From Streptomyces violascens (GTDB lineage Bacteria > Actinomycetota > Actinomycetes > Streptomycetales > Streptomycetaceae): a DNA stretch of 64,000 nucleotides. Below are positions 24,701 through 49,453 of this stretch, one piece after another. The notes beneath the pieces were generated by a model. The model ran no database searches, was not told the origin of the DNA, and saw only the letters and a list, made by a program, of their open reading frames with translations. Both the position numbers and the translations under genes were made by a program. The DNA is taken from contig NZ_BMUA01000036.1 of assembly GCF_014649955.1 (NCBI RefSeq), forward strand, positions 1-64,000, written 5' to 3'. Position 1 is the first letter of the stretch, and every line of letters begins with the position of its first letter.

Positions 24701-25567
24701 CAGTACGCCGCCAAGGTCAGCGGCACCCTCGCCATCGCGGCCGTCCTCGACAGCCGGCCCAAGGCCTCGCTTGTCCTGTTCGGCTCGGTCAACGGCGAGT
24801 TCGGCGGGCACTCCTTCGGCGCCTACTCGGCCGCCAACACCTTCCTGGTGGGCTTCGCCGACCACTGGCGCCACGAGCGCGGACGCGACGTGCGGTGCCT
24901 GGCCTGGAGCATGTGGGACGGCGTCGGCATGAACCAGGGCCAGTCCTCGGCCCCGGCCCGCCAGCGCGGCTTCAGGGCCATCGGCCTCGACGACGGCCTG
25001 CGCGCCTTCCTGGCCGCGACCTCCATGCCGCACCACTACCTGCTCATCGGCCTCGACCTGGAGAACCCGGCGATCCTGTCCGAGCTGGTCACCGACGAGC
25101 TCAGCGCCCGCGAGGTCCTCGTCGCCTACACCGCCGAGGGCGCGGATGCCGAGGCCGTCCACCGGGCCCTGGAGCCGGTCCTCGCCGCCTTCCCCGTCCC
25201 CGTACGCCTCATGGAGGTCAACAGCATCCCGACGGACGCCGCCGGCTCCGTCGACACCACCCAGCTGCTCCTGGACGCCGCCCCGCAGCGGCCCGGGCGC
25301 AGGAAGCACGTCGAGCCGGTGGGGGAGCTGGAGCAGCAGCTCGCCGGGATCTGGGCCGACATCCTCAACCAGTCCGCCGTCGGCCGGGACGACTCGTTCT
25401 TCGACCTCGGCGGCAACTCCCTGCGCGCCACCCGCCTGCTCGCCCGCATCGGCGACGAGCTGGCCGTGCGGCTCACCACCAACGAGCTGTACGAGAACCC
25501 GACGGTGGCCGGTCTCGCCGAGACCATCACGCTGGCCACGCTCGCCGAGCCCGTGGCGGCCGGCTGA
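21704..25567 (+). CDS. Acyl-AMP ligase - ketoreductase - carrier protein (AL-KR-T)
   Basis: A 1287-residue loading-type protein. Residues about 75-645 are an acyl-AMP ligase/A domain (NLLTSGSTGVPKCVQHTN, AWGMSETCSGVTYS, GWFRTGDLAF, PKTASGKIQ) resembling the AL domains that start some trans-AT polyketide lines. About 660-880 looks like a structural (pseudo) KR. About 880-1115 is a ketoreductase (LVTGGLGGIA, FGSVNGEFGG with the catalytic Ser, GAYSAAN with the Tyr). A carrier ends it (DLGGNSLRA, about 1230). There is no KS, AT or C domain. A KR after an adenylation domain suggests loading and reduction of a keto acid, as in valinomycin-type hydroxy-acid modules, but the substrate cannot be read. 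A strong hairpin terminator follows. Confidence 0.8.
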   Translation: MSTPQAIDPSRVAELAAAARAVPGVQEAVAVVRQGARPAAAPAAAPEQPEQNAPEPVEPVGTAASKKPSSQVYGGELHIPAGAPTTLQGALRTAAELAPAKGTVYLRRDSEPDLQTYPELLAEAERVLAGLRAAGLEPGDAALFQFDDHRAYMTAFWACVLGGFVPTPVAVATTYTSHNETNRKLFGAWNLLDHPVVLTDAATAPALSEVRELWGESTVRILTVEKLARHERDGHWFPTRPETPVFNLLTSGSTGVPKCVQHTNASAAARSWAVIQGRGYTEDDVSVIWMPLDHVTIVFYNIRDMFLRAQHVNGRIDDFLADPLSWLDSLEHYGATNTWAPNFAFALINEQADEIARRSWDLSKVREFTNGGEPVVAGTSHRFLELLAPHGLPATAMAPAWGMSETCSGVTYSTQSREDRTAGTVVVAPSSFDTELRFLDEGDRGGQDAVAFSTVGGPLPGVTIRVVDPDGAVLPQDRIGELQIRGVTMMRGYHGNAEANQAAFDPEGWFRTGDLAFVHEGALVIAGRKKDQIVVRGANYIAHELESVVEEVDGVRVTFSAAAGVREPGEGSDRLVVFFVPTRWDNDSLARTFTEIRARLGREAGLAPDLLVPVTDAEFPKTASGKIQRAALVADLRAGRFADRIAQDDDSDAGTGTLFFERQWSRLDEASSTEPADGVRLVFAEPGQIKRLGLDGVVSVVVTRGDSFVHAAPDLFHVTPGDAGQLRHVLADVTARHGRISSVVYAWSLPADGAQGDPAERLAAISAELTSLVAALEDLQAQGSRPLLLLLTAGSVHVRPWDRIDLATCALPGLVRTAAGEIAGATVRQLDLPADREKWAQAVRAELADRTHTGVVAAREGLRWQPRLRPVPETEAEGAPAITPGGLYLVTGGLGGIAHDLAGYLAAAYGVKLLLVGRSVPKGAKAEALEDLTALGQVIYRRADVASADQLGAAVADAEEHFGRTLDGVLHLAAADVSGQRKNLEEHTLARESAATFAEQYAAKVSGTLAIAAVLDSRPKASLVLFGSVNGEFGGHSFGAYSAANTFLVGFADHWRHERGRDVRCLAWSMWDGVGMNQGQSSAPARQRGFRAIGLDDGLRAFLAATSMPHHYLLIGLDLENPAILSELVTDELSAREVLVAYTAEGADAEAVHRALEPVLAAFPVPVRLMEVNSIPTDAAGSVDTTQLLLDAAPQRPGRRKHVEPVGELEQQLAGIWADILNQSAVGRDDSFFDLGGNSLRATRLLARIGDELAVRLTTNELYENPTVAGLAETITLATLAEPVAAG

Positions 25568-25573
25568 GGCCTT

Positions 25574-25612
25574 CCCCGTGGTCCGCGCGTCCCTGGCGCG
25601 CGGACCACGGGG
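25574..25612 (+). terminator. 16-bp stem terminator after AL-KR-T gene
   Basis: CCCCGTGGTCCGCGCG pairs perfectly with CGCGCGGACCACGGGG around TCCCTGG, seven bases after the stop. The following SHMT-NRPS genes probably have their own promoter. Confidence 0.75.
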
Positions 25613-25978
25613 GCCAAGCCGCCGGACGGGGCACCGCGTGTCCGGCTTTTACCGGCCCCCGCTATTCCTGTTGAGCGTCACCCGCTAATTTGTATTCAAC
25701 GAAAAAAGCACACGGGCCCCCGGGAAATTGAACACTTGACACCCTTCCGGTGAGAGCCCCGGGCTTCTGAACCACCGCCGTACCGTCACTTTTTGAGCGT
25801 CAGCGGAAGGGTTGCCCTTCGGCTGGCGCAAAAGTTATGGTCCAGGCACATCCCAAGGAATTCCGCCGAGTGCCGAAGAATGTCCACCCGGCGTCGATTT
25901 CCGAGAAATAGAAAATTCCGTCGTTCCAGTCCTGCAGTCCTTATGGGCAGTGTTCTAACGAGAGATGAGGTGTTGGAG
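25613..25978. promoter_or_regulatory. Probable promoter region of the SHMT-NRPS operon
   Basis: 366 bp that is noticeably less GC-rich than its surroundings, between the terminator and the SHMT start. TTGACA at about 25736 is a possible -35 element. No operator matching the receptor sites is present and no gene is seen; the open frame from 25793 lacks a ribosome site until 25979. Confidence 0.45.
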
Positions 25979-27412
25979 ATGGCCGGTCAGTGGCGCACCG
26001 CATTGGTGGAGACTGCCCTTGAGGATGTCGCTTCCGAGACGGGAGGGGAGCAGGCCAGGCAGCTGCGGATCGGCATGGACTCCCTGCACCGCACGGACCC
26101 GGAGCTCGCGGCCCTGCTTGACGCGGAGGTCCGCCACCAGGACGCGACGCTCGCGATGATCGCCTCCGCCAGCATCGCCGACCCGTCGGTCCTCGCGGCC
26201 GGCGGCGCGGCCCTGTCGAACGTGACCGCCGAGGGCTACCCCGGCCACCGCTACCACCCCGGCGCCGCCCGCTTCGACGAGGTCGAGCGCCTGGCGGTCG
26301 CCCGGGCCAAGGACCTCTTCGGCGCCCAGTACGCCAACGTCCAGGCGCACTCCTGCTCCTCGGCCAACCTCGCGGTCCTCGCGGCGCTCGTCCCGGCGGG
26401 CGGCACCATCCTCGGCCTGCACCTGGACGCGGGCGGCCACCTCACCCACGGCTCCCCGGCCTCGGTGACGGGCCGTCACTACAACGCGGTGCACTACGGC
26501 CTGGACGAGACGGGCCGCATCGACTACGGCCAGGTCGCCGAACTCGCCCGCCTGCACCGCCCCAAGCTCATCATCGCGGGGGCCAGCGCGTATCCCCGCA
26601 CCATCGACTTCGCCCGCTTCCGCACCATCGCCGACTCGGTCGGGGCCTACCTGCTCGCGGACATCTCCCACATCGCGGGCCTGGTCGCCACCGGCGAGCA
26701 CCCCAGCCCCGTGGACCTGGCGCACATCACCACGATGAGCACCTACAAGCAGCTCGGCGGCCCGCGCGGCGGACTGATCCTGTCCGGCCGCGACCACAGC
26801 TCCTTCGGTCCCGACGGCAAGACCCCGCTGTCGCGGCTGATGCAGCGGGCGGTGTTCCCGCAGTCGCAGGGCACGCCCAGCCCGGCCGCCATCGCCGCCA
26901 AGGCCCGCGCGTTCGCGCTGGCCGACACCGACGGCTTCGCCGAGACGACGCAGCTGATCGTGGCGAGCGCGAGGGCGCTCGCCGCCGAACTGGCCTCGCT
27001 CGGCTACCGGATCCTGACCGGCGGCACCGACAACCACATCGTGCTCGTCGACATCATCGAGAGCGGCCTGAGCGGCGTCGTCGCCGAACGCGCCCTGGAA
27101 CAGTGCGCGATCCTCGCCAACCGCAACCGCATCCCGGGCGACACCAAGTCGCCGCTGGTCACCAGCGGTCTGCGGCTCGGCACCAACATCCTCGCCCAGC
27201 GCGGCATGGGCCCCGCCCAGATGCGCGACTGCGCCCGCCTGATGCACACCGTGCTGGCGGCCACCACCGCCCTGAGCGACACCGAGTACCAGATCGACCC
27301 GGCGCTGGCAGCCCAGGTCCGCGAGGACGTCAAGAGCCTGTGCGCCCGCTACCCGCTGCCGCTGGAGCGCTGCGACAGCATCCCCGCATCCCTGATTGGA
27401 GCCGGACAGTGA
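25979..27412 (+). CDS. SHMT homologue, probable alpha-methylserine synthase
   Basis: About 477 residues of the PLP serine hydroxymethyltransferase fold, started at the ATG with GAGG eight bases before; an earlier ATG at 25943 lacks a site. Family motifs are NVTAEGYPGHRYHPG (Glu85), DISHIAGL (Asp228, His231) and TTMSTYKQLGGPRGG with the PLP lysine at about 257. The residue just before this lysine is Tyr instead of the His of housekeeping SHMT, so it is diverged. In the JBIR-34/35 pathway an SHMT homologue makes alpha-methylserine from D-Ala for an NRPS. Its coupling here (GTGA overlap) to an NRPS with a Cys-like first A domain suggests the same. Alpha-hydroxymethylserine is an alternative product. 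Confidence 0.75.
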   Translation: MAGQWRTALVETALEDVASETGGEQARQLRIGMDSLHRTDPELAALLDAEVRHQDATLAMIASASIADPSVLAAGGAALSNVTAEGYPGHRYHPGAARFDEVERLAVARAKDLFGAQYANVQAHSCSSANLAVLAALVPAGGTILGLHLDAGGHLTHGSPASVTGRHYNAVHYGLDETGRIDYGQVAELARLHRPKLIIAGASAYPRTIDFARFRTIADSVGAYLLADISHIAGLVATGEHPSPVDLAHITTMSTYKQLGGPRGGLILSGRDHSSFGPDGKTPLSRLMQRAVFPQSQGTPSPAAIAAKARAFALADTDGFAETTQLIVASARALAAELASLGYRILTGGTDNHIVLVDIIESGLSGVVAERALEQCAILANRNRIPGDTKSPLVTSGLRLGTNILAQRGMGPAQMRDCARLMHTVLAATTALSDTEYQIDPALAAQVREDVKSLCARYPLPLERCDSIPASLIGAGQ

Positions 27413-30400
27413 ACCACGACCCCCAGGACGCCGCCGCACCGGTGTGGCCGCCGGTGCTGCTGCCGACGGACCGGCCGCGCAGGCCGGGCGTCGGGTCCCG
27501 GTGCTCGGCCGTGGCCCACGCGGCCATCGACGTACCGGAGACGGCGGTCGAGACGCCCCGGGACGAGGTGCTGCTCGCCGCCTTCGCAGCCTTCCTCTTC
27601 CGCTACACGGGCCAGGAGGCCATCTCCTTCGCCCTTCAGGGCGGCGAGGCCCGCTTCCTGGTCGGCGCCGACGCCACCCTGTGGTCCCTCGCCGACGCCG
27701 GCGCGGACGCCCGCACCCCGGGCGCGAGCGTCGCCCCGGTCGCGCTGCGCCTGGCCGGCGACGGTGAAGCAGCCGACGGCGACGCCCCGTTCGAGCTCCA
27801 GCTGGTGGTGCGCGGCACCGCCCTGGAACTCCACTACGACGGCGAGCTGTACGGCGCCGCGAGCGCGGCCCGCCTCCTGGCCCACTTCGCCACCCTGCTC
27901 ACCGACGCGCTCGGCGCGCCCGACAAGGCCGTCGCCGAGCTCCAGCTGCTCACCGACGCCGAGCTGCACACCACCCTCGTCGAGTGGAACCTCACCGAGA
28001 CGGACCTGCCGCACGACGTCACCCTGCACGAGGCGTTCGAAGCCCAGGCGGCCCGGGACCCCGAGGCCGTCGCCGCGATCCACGCGGGCGAGCGCTACAC
28101 CTACGGCGACGTCAACACCGCGGCCAACCGCCTCGCCCACCACCTGATCTCGCTCGGCGTCGGCCCGGACGTACGCGTCGGCCTGTGCCTGGACCGCTCG
28201 CCGCAGCTCCTCATCGCGGTGCTCGGCATCCTGAAGGCGGGCGGCGCCTATGTGCCGCTCGACCCCGACTACCCGGCCCAGCGCATCGCCACCATGGTCC
28301 AGGGCACCGCCTGCGCCGTGATGATCAGCCGCGAGGCGCTCACCGCGAACCTGCCCGACGACGGCGACGCCCGCCCGCTGGTGCTCCTGGACCGCGACGC
28401 CGAGATGCTCGCCGCGCTCCCGGCCGGCAACCAGGGCCGCACCTCCGGCCCCGACGACCTCTGCTACATCATCCACACCTCCGGTTCCACCGGCGCGCCC
28501 AAGCCGATCGCGCTGCGCCACCGCGGCGTGAGGAACAACCTCGCCGACCTCAACACCCGCTTCCAGGTGGGCCCCGGCGACTCGGTGCTCTCGCTGTCCT
28601 CGCCCAGCTTCGACCTGTCGGTGTACGAGTACCTGGGCATGGCCACCTCCGGCGCCGCCGTCGTGATCCCGGACGCGGCCCGCACCAAGGACCCCGCGCA
28701 CTGGGCCGAACTCCTGCGCACCCACGGCGTCACCCTGTGGAACTCCGCCCCGGCCCTGCTGGAGCTGCTCACCGACCAGGTCGAGCAGAGCGGCTCCGAG
28801 CCGCTGCCGCTGCTGCGCCTGGCGCTGCTCGGCGGCGACTGGGTGCCGGTCACGCTGCCCGACCGGGTCCACGCGATCGCCCCCGGCCTGAGGTTCATCG
28901 CGATGGGCGGCGCCACCGAGGCCTCCATCCACTCCACGATCTTCGAGGTGGAGCAGAGCGACCCCGAGTGGACGTCCATCCCGTACGGGCGCCCGATGGC
29001 CAACCAGCGCACCTACATCCTGGACGCGGCCCTGCAGCCGGTCCCGCCCGGCGTGCCCGGCGAGCTGTACCTGGCGGGCGTGGGCCTGGCCCGCGGCTAC
29101 CTCGGCCAGGCCGAGCGCACCGCCGAACGCTTCCTTCAGTGGTCGCACGGCGAGGTCACCGACCGGATCTACCGCACCGGCGACCTGGCCCGCCACGGCG
29201 CCGACGGAATGATCGAACTGCTCGGCCGCATCGACTTCCAGGTCAAGATCCACGGCCTGCGCGTCGAACTCGGCGAGATCGAGGCCGTCCTTCGCTCGCA
29301 CCCCGCGGTGCTCCAGAGCGCGGTCGTCGCCCACGACGGGCGGCGCCTGGTCGCCTACGTCGCCACCGGCGGCGCACACGTCGACCTCGACGAACTGCGC
29401 ACCCTGGCCGCGGCCAAGCTGCCCGACTACATGGTCCCGGCCGCCTTCGTCGCCCTCGACAAGCTGCCGCTCACCCCGAACGGCAAGCTCGACCGCAAGG
29501 GCATGCCCGCCCCCTCCTTCACCGACGCCGACTACCGGGCACCGCGCACCGAACGCGAGGAGATCCTGGCCGGTGTCTTCGCCGAGGTCCTGGGCGTGGA
29601 GCGGGTCGGCGTCGACGACGACTTCATCGCGCTGGGCGGCGACTCCATCCGCTCCATCCAGGTCGTCACCCGCTGCCGCGCCCGCGCCATCGAGGTCACC
29701 CCGCGCCAGGTCCTGCAGTCCCGCACGGTCGCCGAACTCGCCCTGGTGGCCACCGACGCCGACGAGAGTGCCCAGGCGGAGGACGCCTCGGCGCCGCTCG
29801 TCGACCTCACCCAGGACGACATCGAGGCCTTCGCCCGCCGCTACCCGAACCTCGCCGACGTGTGGCCGCTGACCGCGATGCAGTCCGGGATGCTCTTCGA
29901 GTCGATGCTGAGCGACACCGGCGACGACGCCTACCAGATGCAGACCGTCTACCACCTGTCCGGCGCCGTGGACGCGGACCGCATGCGGGCGGTCGGCCAG
30001 GCGCTCCTGGAGCGCTACGCCAACCTGCGGGCGGGCTTCACCGCCGATGCCGCGGGCAACCTGGTGCAGGTCGTCGTCGACGGTGCCGAACTGCCCTGGC
30101 GCGAGATCGACCTGAGCGACCTCACCGACGCCGACCGCGACGCCGCCTTCGAGGCGTTCCTCGCCGAGGACCGGGCCGACCGCTTCGACCTGGCCGCGCC
30201 CCCGCTGCTCCGCCTGGCCCTGGTCCGCCTGAGCCCCGAGCAGAGCGAACTGGTCCTCTCCTCCCACCACGTCCTGATCGACGGCTGGTCGGAGCAGATC
30301 ATCGGCCAGGACCTGCTGCGCCTGTACGCGAGCGGCGGCGAGGCGTCCGCTCTGCCCGAGGTGCGCGGCTTCCGCGACTTCCTGGCCTGGCTGGCCCGCC

Positions 30401-32985
30401 AGGACCGCGCCGAGAGCGCGGCCGCCTGGGCCACCGAGCTCGCCGGGCTGGACGCCCCGACCACGCTGGTCCCCGCGACCGCCTCGCGCACCCAGAACGC
30501 GAGCGTCGGCGAGGTCGCCCTGGACCTCACCGCCGACGAGGTACGTCAACTGGCCCGGCGGGGAGCCGAGTTGGGCGTCACCACCAACACGCTGGTGCAG
30601 GGCGCCTGGGCGGTGCTCCTGTCCGCGCTGACCGGCCGCCAGGACGTCGTGTTCGGCGCCACCGTCTCCGGCCGTCCCGGCACCCTGCCCGGCGTCGAGT
30701 CGATGGTCGGCCTGTTCATCAACACCCTGCCGGTACGGGCCCGGTGCGCGCCCGGCGACTCGCTCGCCGAGCTGCTCACCGGCCTTCAGGAGCGCCAGAC
30801 GGCGCTGCTCGACCACCACCACCACAGCCTCACCGAGATCCACCAGGCGACCGGCTTCGACGCCCTCTTCGACACGCTGGTGGCGTTCCAGTCCTACCCC
30901 GCCGACCGGGCCGCGACGGCCGAGGCGAGCGCAGCGGCCGGCATCGAGGTCACCGGCATCCAGTCGGTGGGCGGCGCCAGCTACCCGCTCGCGCTGATCG
31001 TCGAGGCGGACCGGCTCACCCTGCAGTACCACCAGAACCTCTTCGACCGGGGCACCGCCGAGGACATCGCGGCCCGCTTCCGCTCGGTGCTCGGCCAGCT
31101 CGCCGACGACGCGGGCCGGCGCATCGCCGCCGTGGACGTGCTCCTTCCCGCCGAGCGCGAGCAGCTGCTCGGCACGTACGACGCCACCGCCGGCGACCTG
31201 CCCGACGGGACCGTCACCGCCCTCTTCGAGCGGCAGGCGGCGGCCACCCCGGACGCCGTCGCGGTCCGCTTCGAGGGCAGCGAGCTCACCTACGGGGAGC
31301 TGAACGCGCGGGCCAACCGCCTGGCGCACCACCTGGTGCGGGCGAGCGCGGGCCCCGAGTCCGTGGTCGGGCTCGCCGTGGCGCGCACCGCGGACCTGGC
31401 GATCGCCCTGATCGGCACCCTGAAGGCCGGCGCCGGATACGTACTGATCAGCCCGGAGTACACCGAACGCCAGCGCGACGTCGTCCTGATGGAGGCGGCC
31501 CCCGAGCTGATCCTCACCTCGGCGAGCGCCGCGCCACTGGCCGACGAGCTCCTCCAGGCGGGCGTACCGCTCCTCTCGCTCGACGAACTCGCCCTGGAAG
31601 AAGGGGAGTTGACGGCCGATCTGGGTGACCGGGAGCGCAACGCGGCTCTTGGGCCCCAGCACCTGGCGTGCGTGCGCTACCTGTCCGGCGCCAACAGCGG
31701 CGTCGCCATCAGCCACCGGGCGCTCGCCAATGGCGTGGTCCGCTTCGCCGGCAGCGCGGGCCTGGTGCCCGGCGCCCGGATGCTGGCAGCATCTCCGCAC
31801 GGGGACGCGACCGCCTTCGAGCTCCTGACCGGCCTGTGCGCCGGAGCGGGCGTCGAAGTCGTGGCGGACCTTTTGACGCTGGCCCGCCCCGAGGGCTGGA
31901 GCGGCGACGTCATCAGCACGGTCGCCCCGCTCTTCGCGGACCTGCTCAACCGCGCGGCCGGCCCCATCCGGGCCACCACCACGGTGTTCACCGGCGACGT
32001 CCTGCTCGGCTCGTTCATCCAGCGCGTGCGCGAAGTGATCCCCGGAGTGCGGGTGGTCAGCGCGTACGGGCCGACCGAGACGATCCGCGCGACCGCACTG
32101 AGTGCCGCCGAAGGATGGACCGGGCAGGGCGCGGCCCCGCTCGGCTCCGTGCTCGGCAGCATGCGGGCCTACGTCCTGAGCCCGGCCCTCCAGCTCGTAC
32201 CGGCCGGAGTGACCGGCGAGCTGTACGTCGCGGGCGAGGTGGCCCGCGGCTACCACGGGCACGCGGGCCTGACCGCCCAGCGCTTCATCGCCGACCCGTA
32301 CGGGGTGCCCGGCTCGCGGATGTACCGCACGGGCGACCTGGCCCGCTGGAACAGCGAGGGGCGCCTCGAATACGTGGGGCGCGGCGGGGTGCAGGCCAAG
32401 GTCCGCGGCCACCGCTTCCAGATCGGCGACGTCGAGGCCGCCCTCGCCGCCCACCCGGCGCTCTCCCAGGCGGCGGCCGTCGCCCGGCCGGGCGAGGACG
32501 GCAGCGACCAGCTCATCGGCTACGTCGTCCCGCTGCGCGGCGCCACGGCGCCCGAGGCGGAGGAACTGCACGAGTTCGTGGCGCGGAACCTGCCCGAGTA
32601 CATGGTCCCCGCGACCTTCGTGACGCTGGAGGAACTGCCTCTGGCCGCTGACGGGACCGTGGACCACCGGGCGCTGCCCGAGCCCGGCGCGCAGGGCGCG
32701 GACGACGGGTTCCGGGCCGGGCGCACCGAGCAGGAAGAGGCGCTGTGCGCGCTGTTCGCCGAGATCCTCGGCGTGGAGCGGGTCGGCATCGACGACAACT
32801 TCTTCGCCCTCGGCGGCAATTCGCTGAAGGCGACCCGGCTGATCGGCCGGATGCGCCGGACGCTCGGTCTCGAAGCGTCCATCAGAACAATTTTCCAGTA
32901 TTCAACAATTGCGGAGCTTTCGGGTCAGATCCAGGCCACTGCTACGAAGAGCCGGCCCCGTCTGCGCAAGATGACCAAGGAGTAG
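27409..32985 (+). CDS. NRPS 1: [C remnant]-A-T-C-A(decayed)-T
   Basis: An 1858-residue synthetase from a GTG overlapping the SHMT stop. Residues about 50-195 are only the back half of a C domain, lacking HHxxxDG. A1 (about 200-700) is intact (YIIHTSGSTGAPKP, TPNGKLDRK). Its code reads approximately DLYNALMIHK with GGATEASIHS, the Cys/Thr-like subfamily. T1 (GGDSIRS) belongs to the type that precedes epimerase domains, yet none follows. C (about 800-1250, HHVLIDG) is of the D-donor-accepting type. A2 (about 1255-1755) resembles the Piz A domains of NRPS 2 but its P-loop is replaced by YLSGANSGVAIS and the A10 lysine by Thr (ADGTVDHR), so it should be inactive. T2 has GGNSLKA. NRPS 2 follows seven bases later. 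Confidence 0.88.
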   Translation: MNHDPQDAAAPVWPPVLLPTDRPRRPGVGSRCSAVAHAAIDVPETAVETPRDEVLLAAFAAFLFRYTGQEAISFALQGGEARFLVGADATLWSLADAGADARTPGASVAPVALRLAGDGEAADGDAPFELQLVVRGTALELHYDGELYGAASAARLLAHFATLLTDALGAPDKAVAELQLLTDAELHTTLVEWNLTETDLPHDVTLHEAFEAQAARDPEAVAAIHAGERYTYGDVNTAANRLAHHLISLGVGPDVRVGLCLDRSPQLLIAVLGILKAGGAYVPLDPDYPAQRIATMVQGTACAVMISREALTANLPDDGDARPLVLLDRDAEMLAALPAGNQGRTSGPDDLCYIIHTSGSTGAPKPIALRHRGVRNNLADLNTRFQVGPGDSVLSLSSPSFDLSVYEYLGMATSGAAVVIPDAARTKDPAHWAELLRTHGVTLWNSAPALLELLTDQVEQSGSEPLPLLRLALLGGDWVPVTLPDRVHAIAPGLRFIAMGGATEASIHSTIFEVEQSDPEWTSIPYGRPMANQRTYILDAALQPVPPGVPGELYLAGVGLARGYLGQAERTAERFLQWSHGEVTDRIYRTGDLARHGADGMIELLGRIDFQVKIHGLRVELGEIEAVLRSHPAVLQSAVVAHDGRRLVAYVATGGAHVDLDELRTLAAAKLPDYMVPAAFVALDKLPLTPNGKLDRKGMPAPSFTDADYRAPRTEREEILAGVFAEVLGVERVGVDDDFIALGGDSIRSIQVVTRCRARAIEVTPRQVLQSRTVAELALVATDADESAQAEDASAPLVDLTQDDIEAFARRYPNLADVWPLTAMQSGMLFESMLSDTGDDAYQMQTVYHLSGAVDADRMRAVGQALLERYANLRAGFTADAAGNLVQVVVDGAELPWREIDLSDLTDADRDAAFEAFLAEDRADRFDLAAPPLLRLALVRLSPEQSELVLSSHHVLIDGWSEQIIGQDLLRLYASGGEASALPEVRGFRDFLAWLARQDRAESAAAWATELAGLDAPTTLVPATASRTQNASVGEVALDLTADEVRQLARRGAELGVTTNTLVQGAWAVLLSALTGRQDVVFGATVSGRPGTLPGVESMVGLFINTLPVRARCAPGDSLAELLTGLQERQTALLDHHHHSLTEIHQATGFDALFDTLVAFQSYPADRAATAEASAAAGIEVTGIQSVGGASYPLALIVEADRLTLQYHQNLFDRGTAEDIAARFRSVLGQLADDAGRRIAAVDVLLPAEREQLLGTYDATAGDLPDGTVTALFERQAAATPDAVAVRFEGSELTYGELNARANRLAHHLVRASAGPESVVGLAVARTADLAIALIGTLKAGAGYVLISPEYTERQRDVVLMEAAPELILTSASAAPLADELLQAGVPLLSLDELALEEGELTADLGDRERNAALGPQHLACVRYLSGANSGVAISHRALANGVVRFAGSAGLVPGARMLAASPHGDATAFELLTGLCAGAGVEVVADLLTLARPEGWSGDVISTVAPLFADLLNRAAGPIRATTTVFTGDVLLGSFIQRVREVIPGVRVVSAYGPTETIRATALSAAEGWTGQGAAPLGSVLGSMRAYVLSPALQLVPAGVTGELYVAGEVARGYHGHAGLTAQRFIADPYGVPGSRMYRTGDLARWNSEGRLEYVGRGGVQAKVRGHRFQIGDVEAALAAHPALSQAAAVARPGEDGSDQLIGYVVPLRGATAPEAEELHEFVARNLPEYMVPATFVTLEELPLAADGTVDHRALPEPGAQGADDGFRAGRTEQEEALCALFAEILGVERVGIDDNFFALGGNSLKATRLIGRMRRTLGLEASIRTIFQYSTIAELSGQIQATATKSRPRLRKMTKE

Positions 32986-32992
32986 ACCCAAA

Positions 32993-49348
<16,356 letters not shown>

Positions 49349-49381
49349 GGCGCGCTCCGGCCCCAGGGGCGGCCTGGCTTT

Positions 49382-49410
49382 CCCGGGGGCGCGCACAGCG
49401 CGCCCCCGGG
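49382..49410 (+). terminator. 13-bp GC stem after NRPS 2
   Basis: CCCGGGGGCGCGC and GCGCGCCCCCGGG pair perfectly over ACA, 34 bp after the NRPS stop. There is no T tract; it may act as terminator, attenuator or mRNA stabiliser before ktzT. Confidence 0.5.
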
Positions 49411-49453
49411 CGGACCAACCACCTTTCCCGGCACCGAAGGATGTGCTTCTTCC

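Noticed and set aside
25979..27412. Housekeeping glycine hydroxymethyltransferase
   Set aside because: It is coupled to an NRPS gene and diverged beside the PLP lysine, so a dedicated pathway role is more likely.
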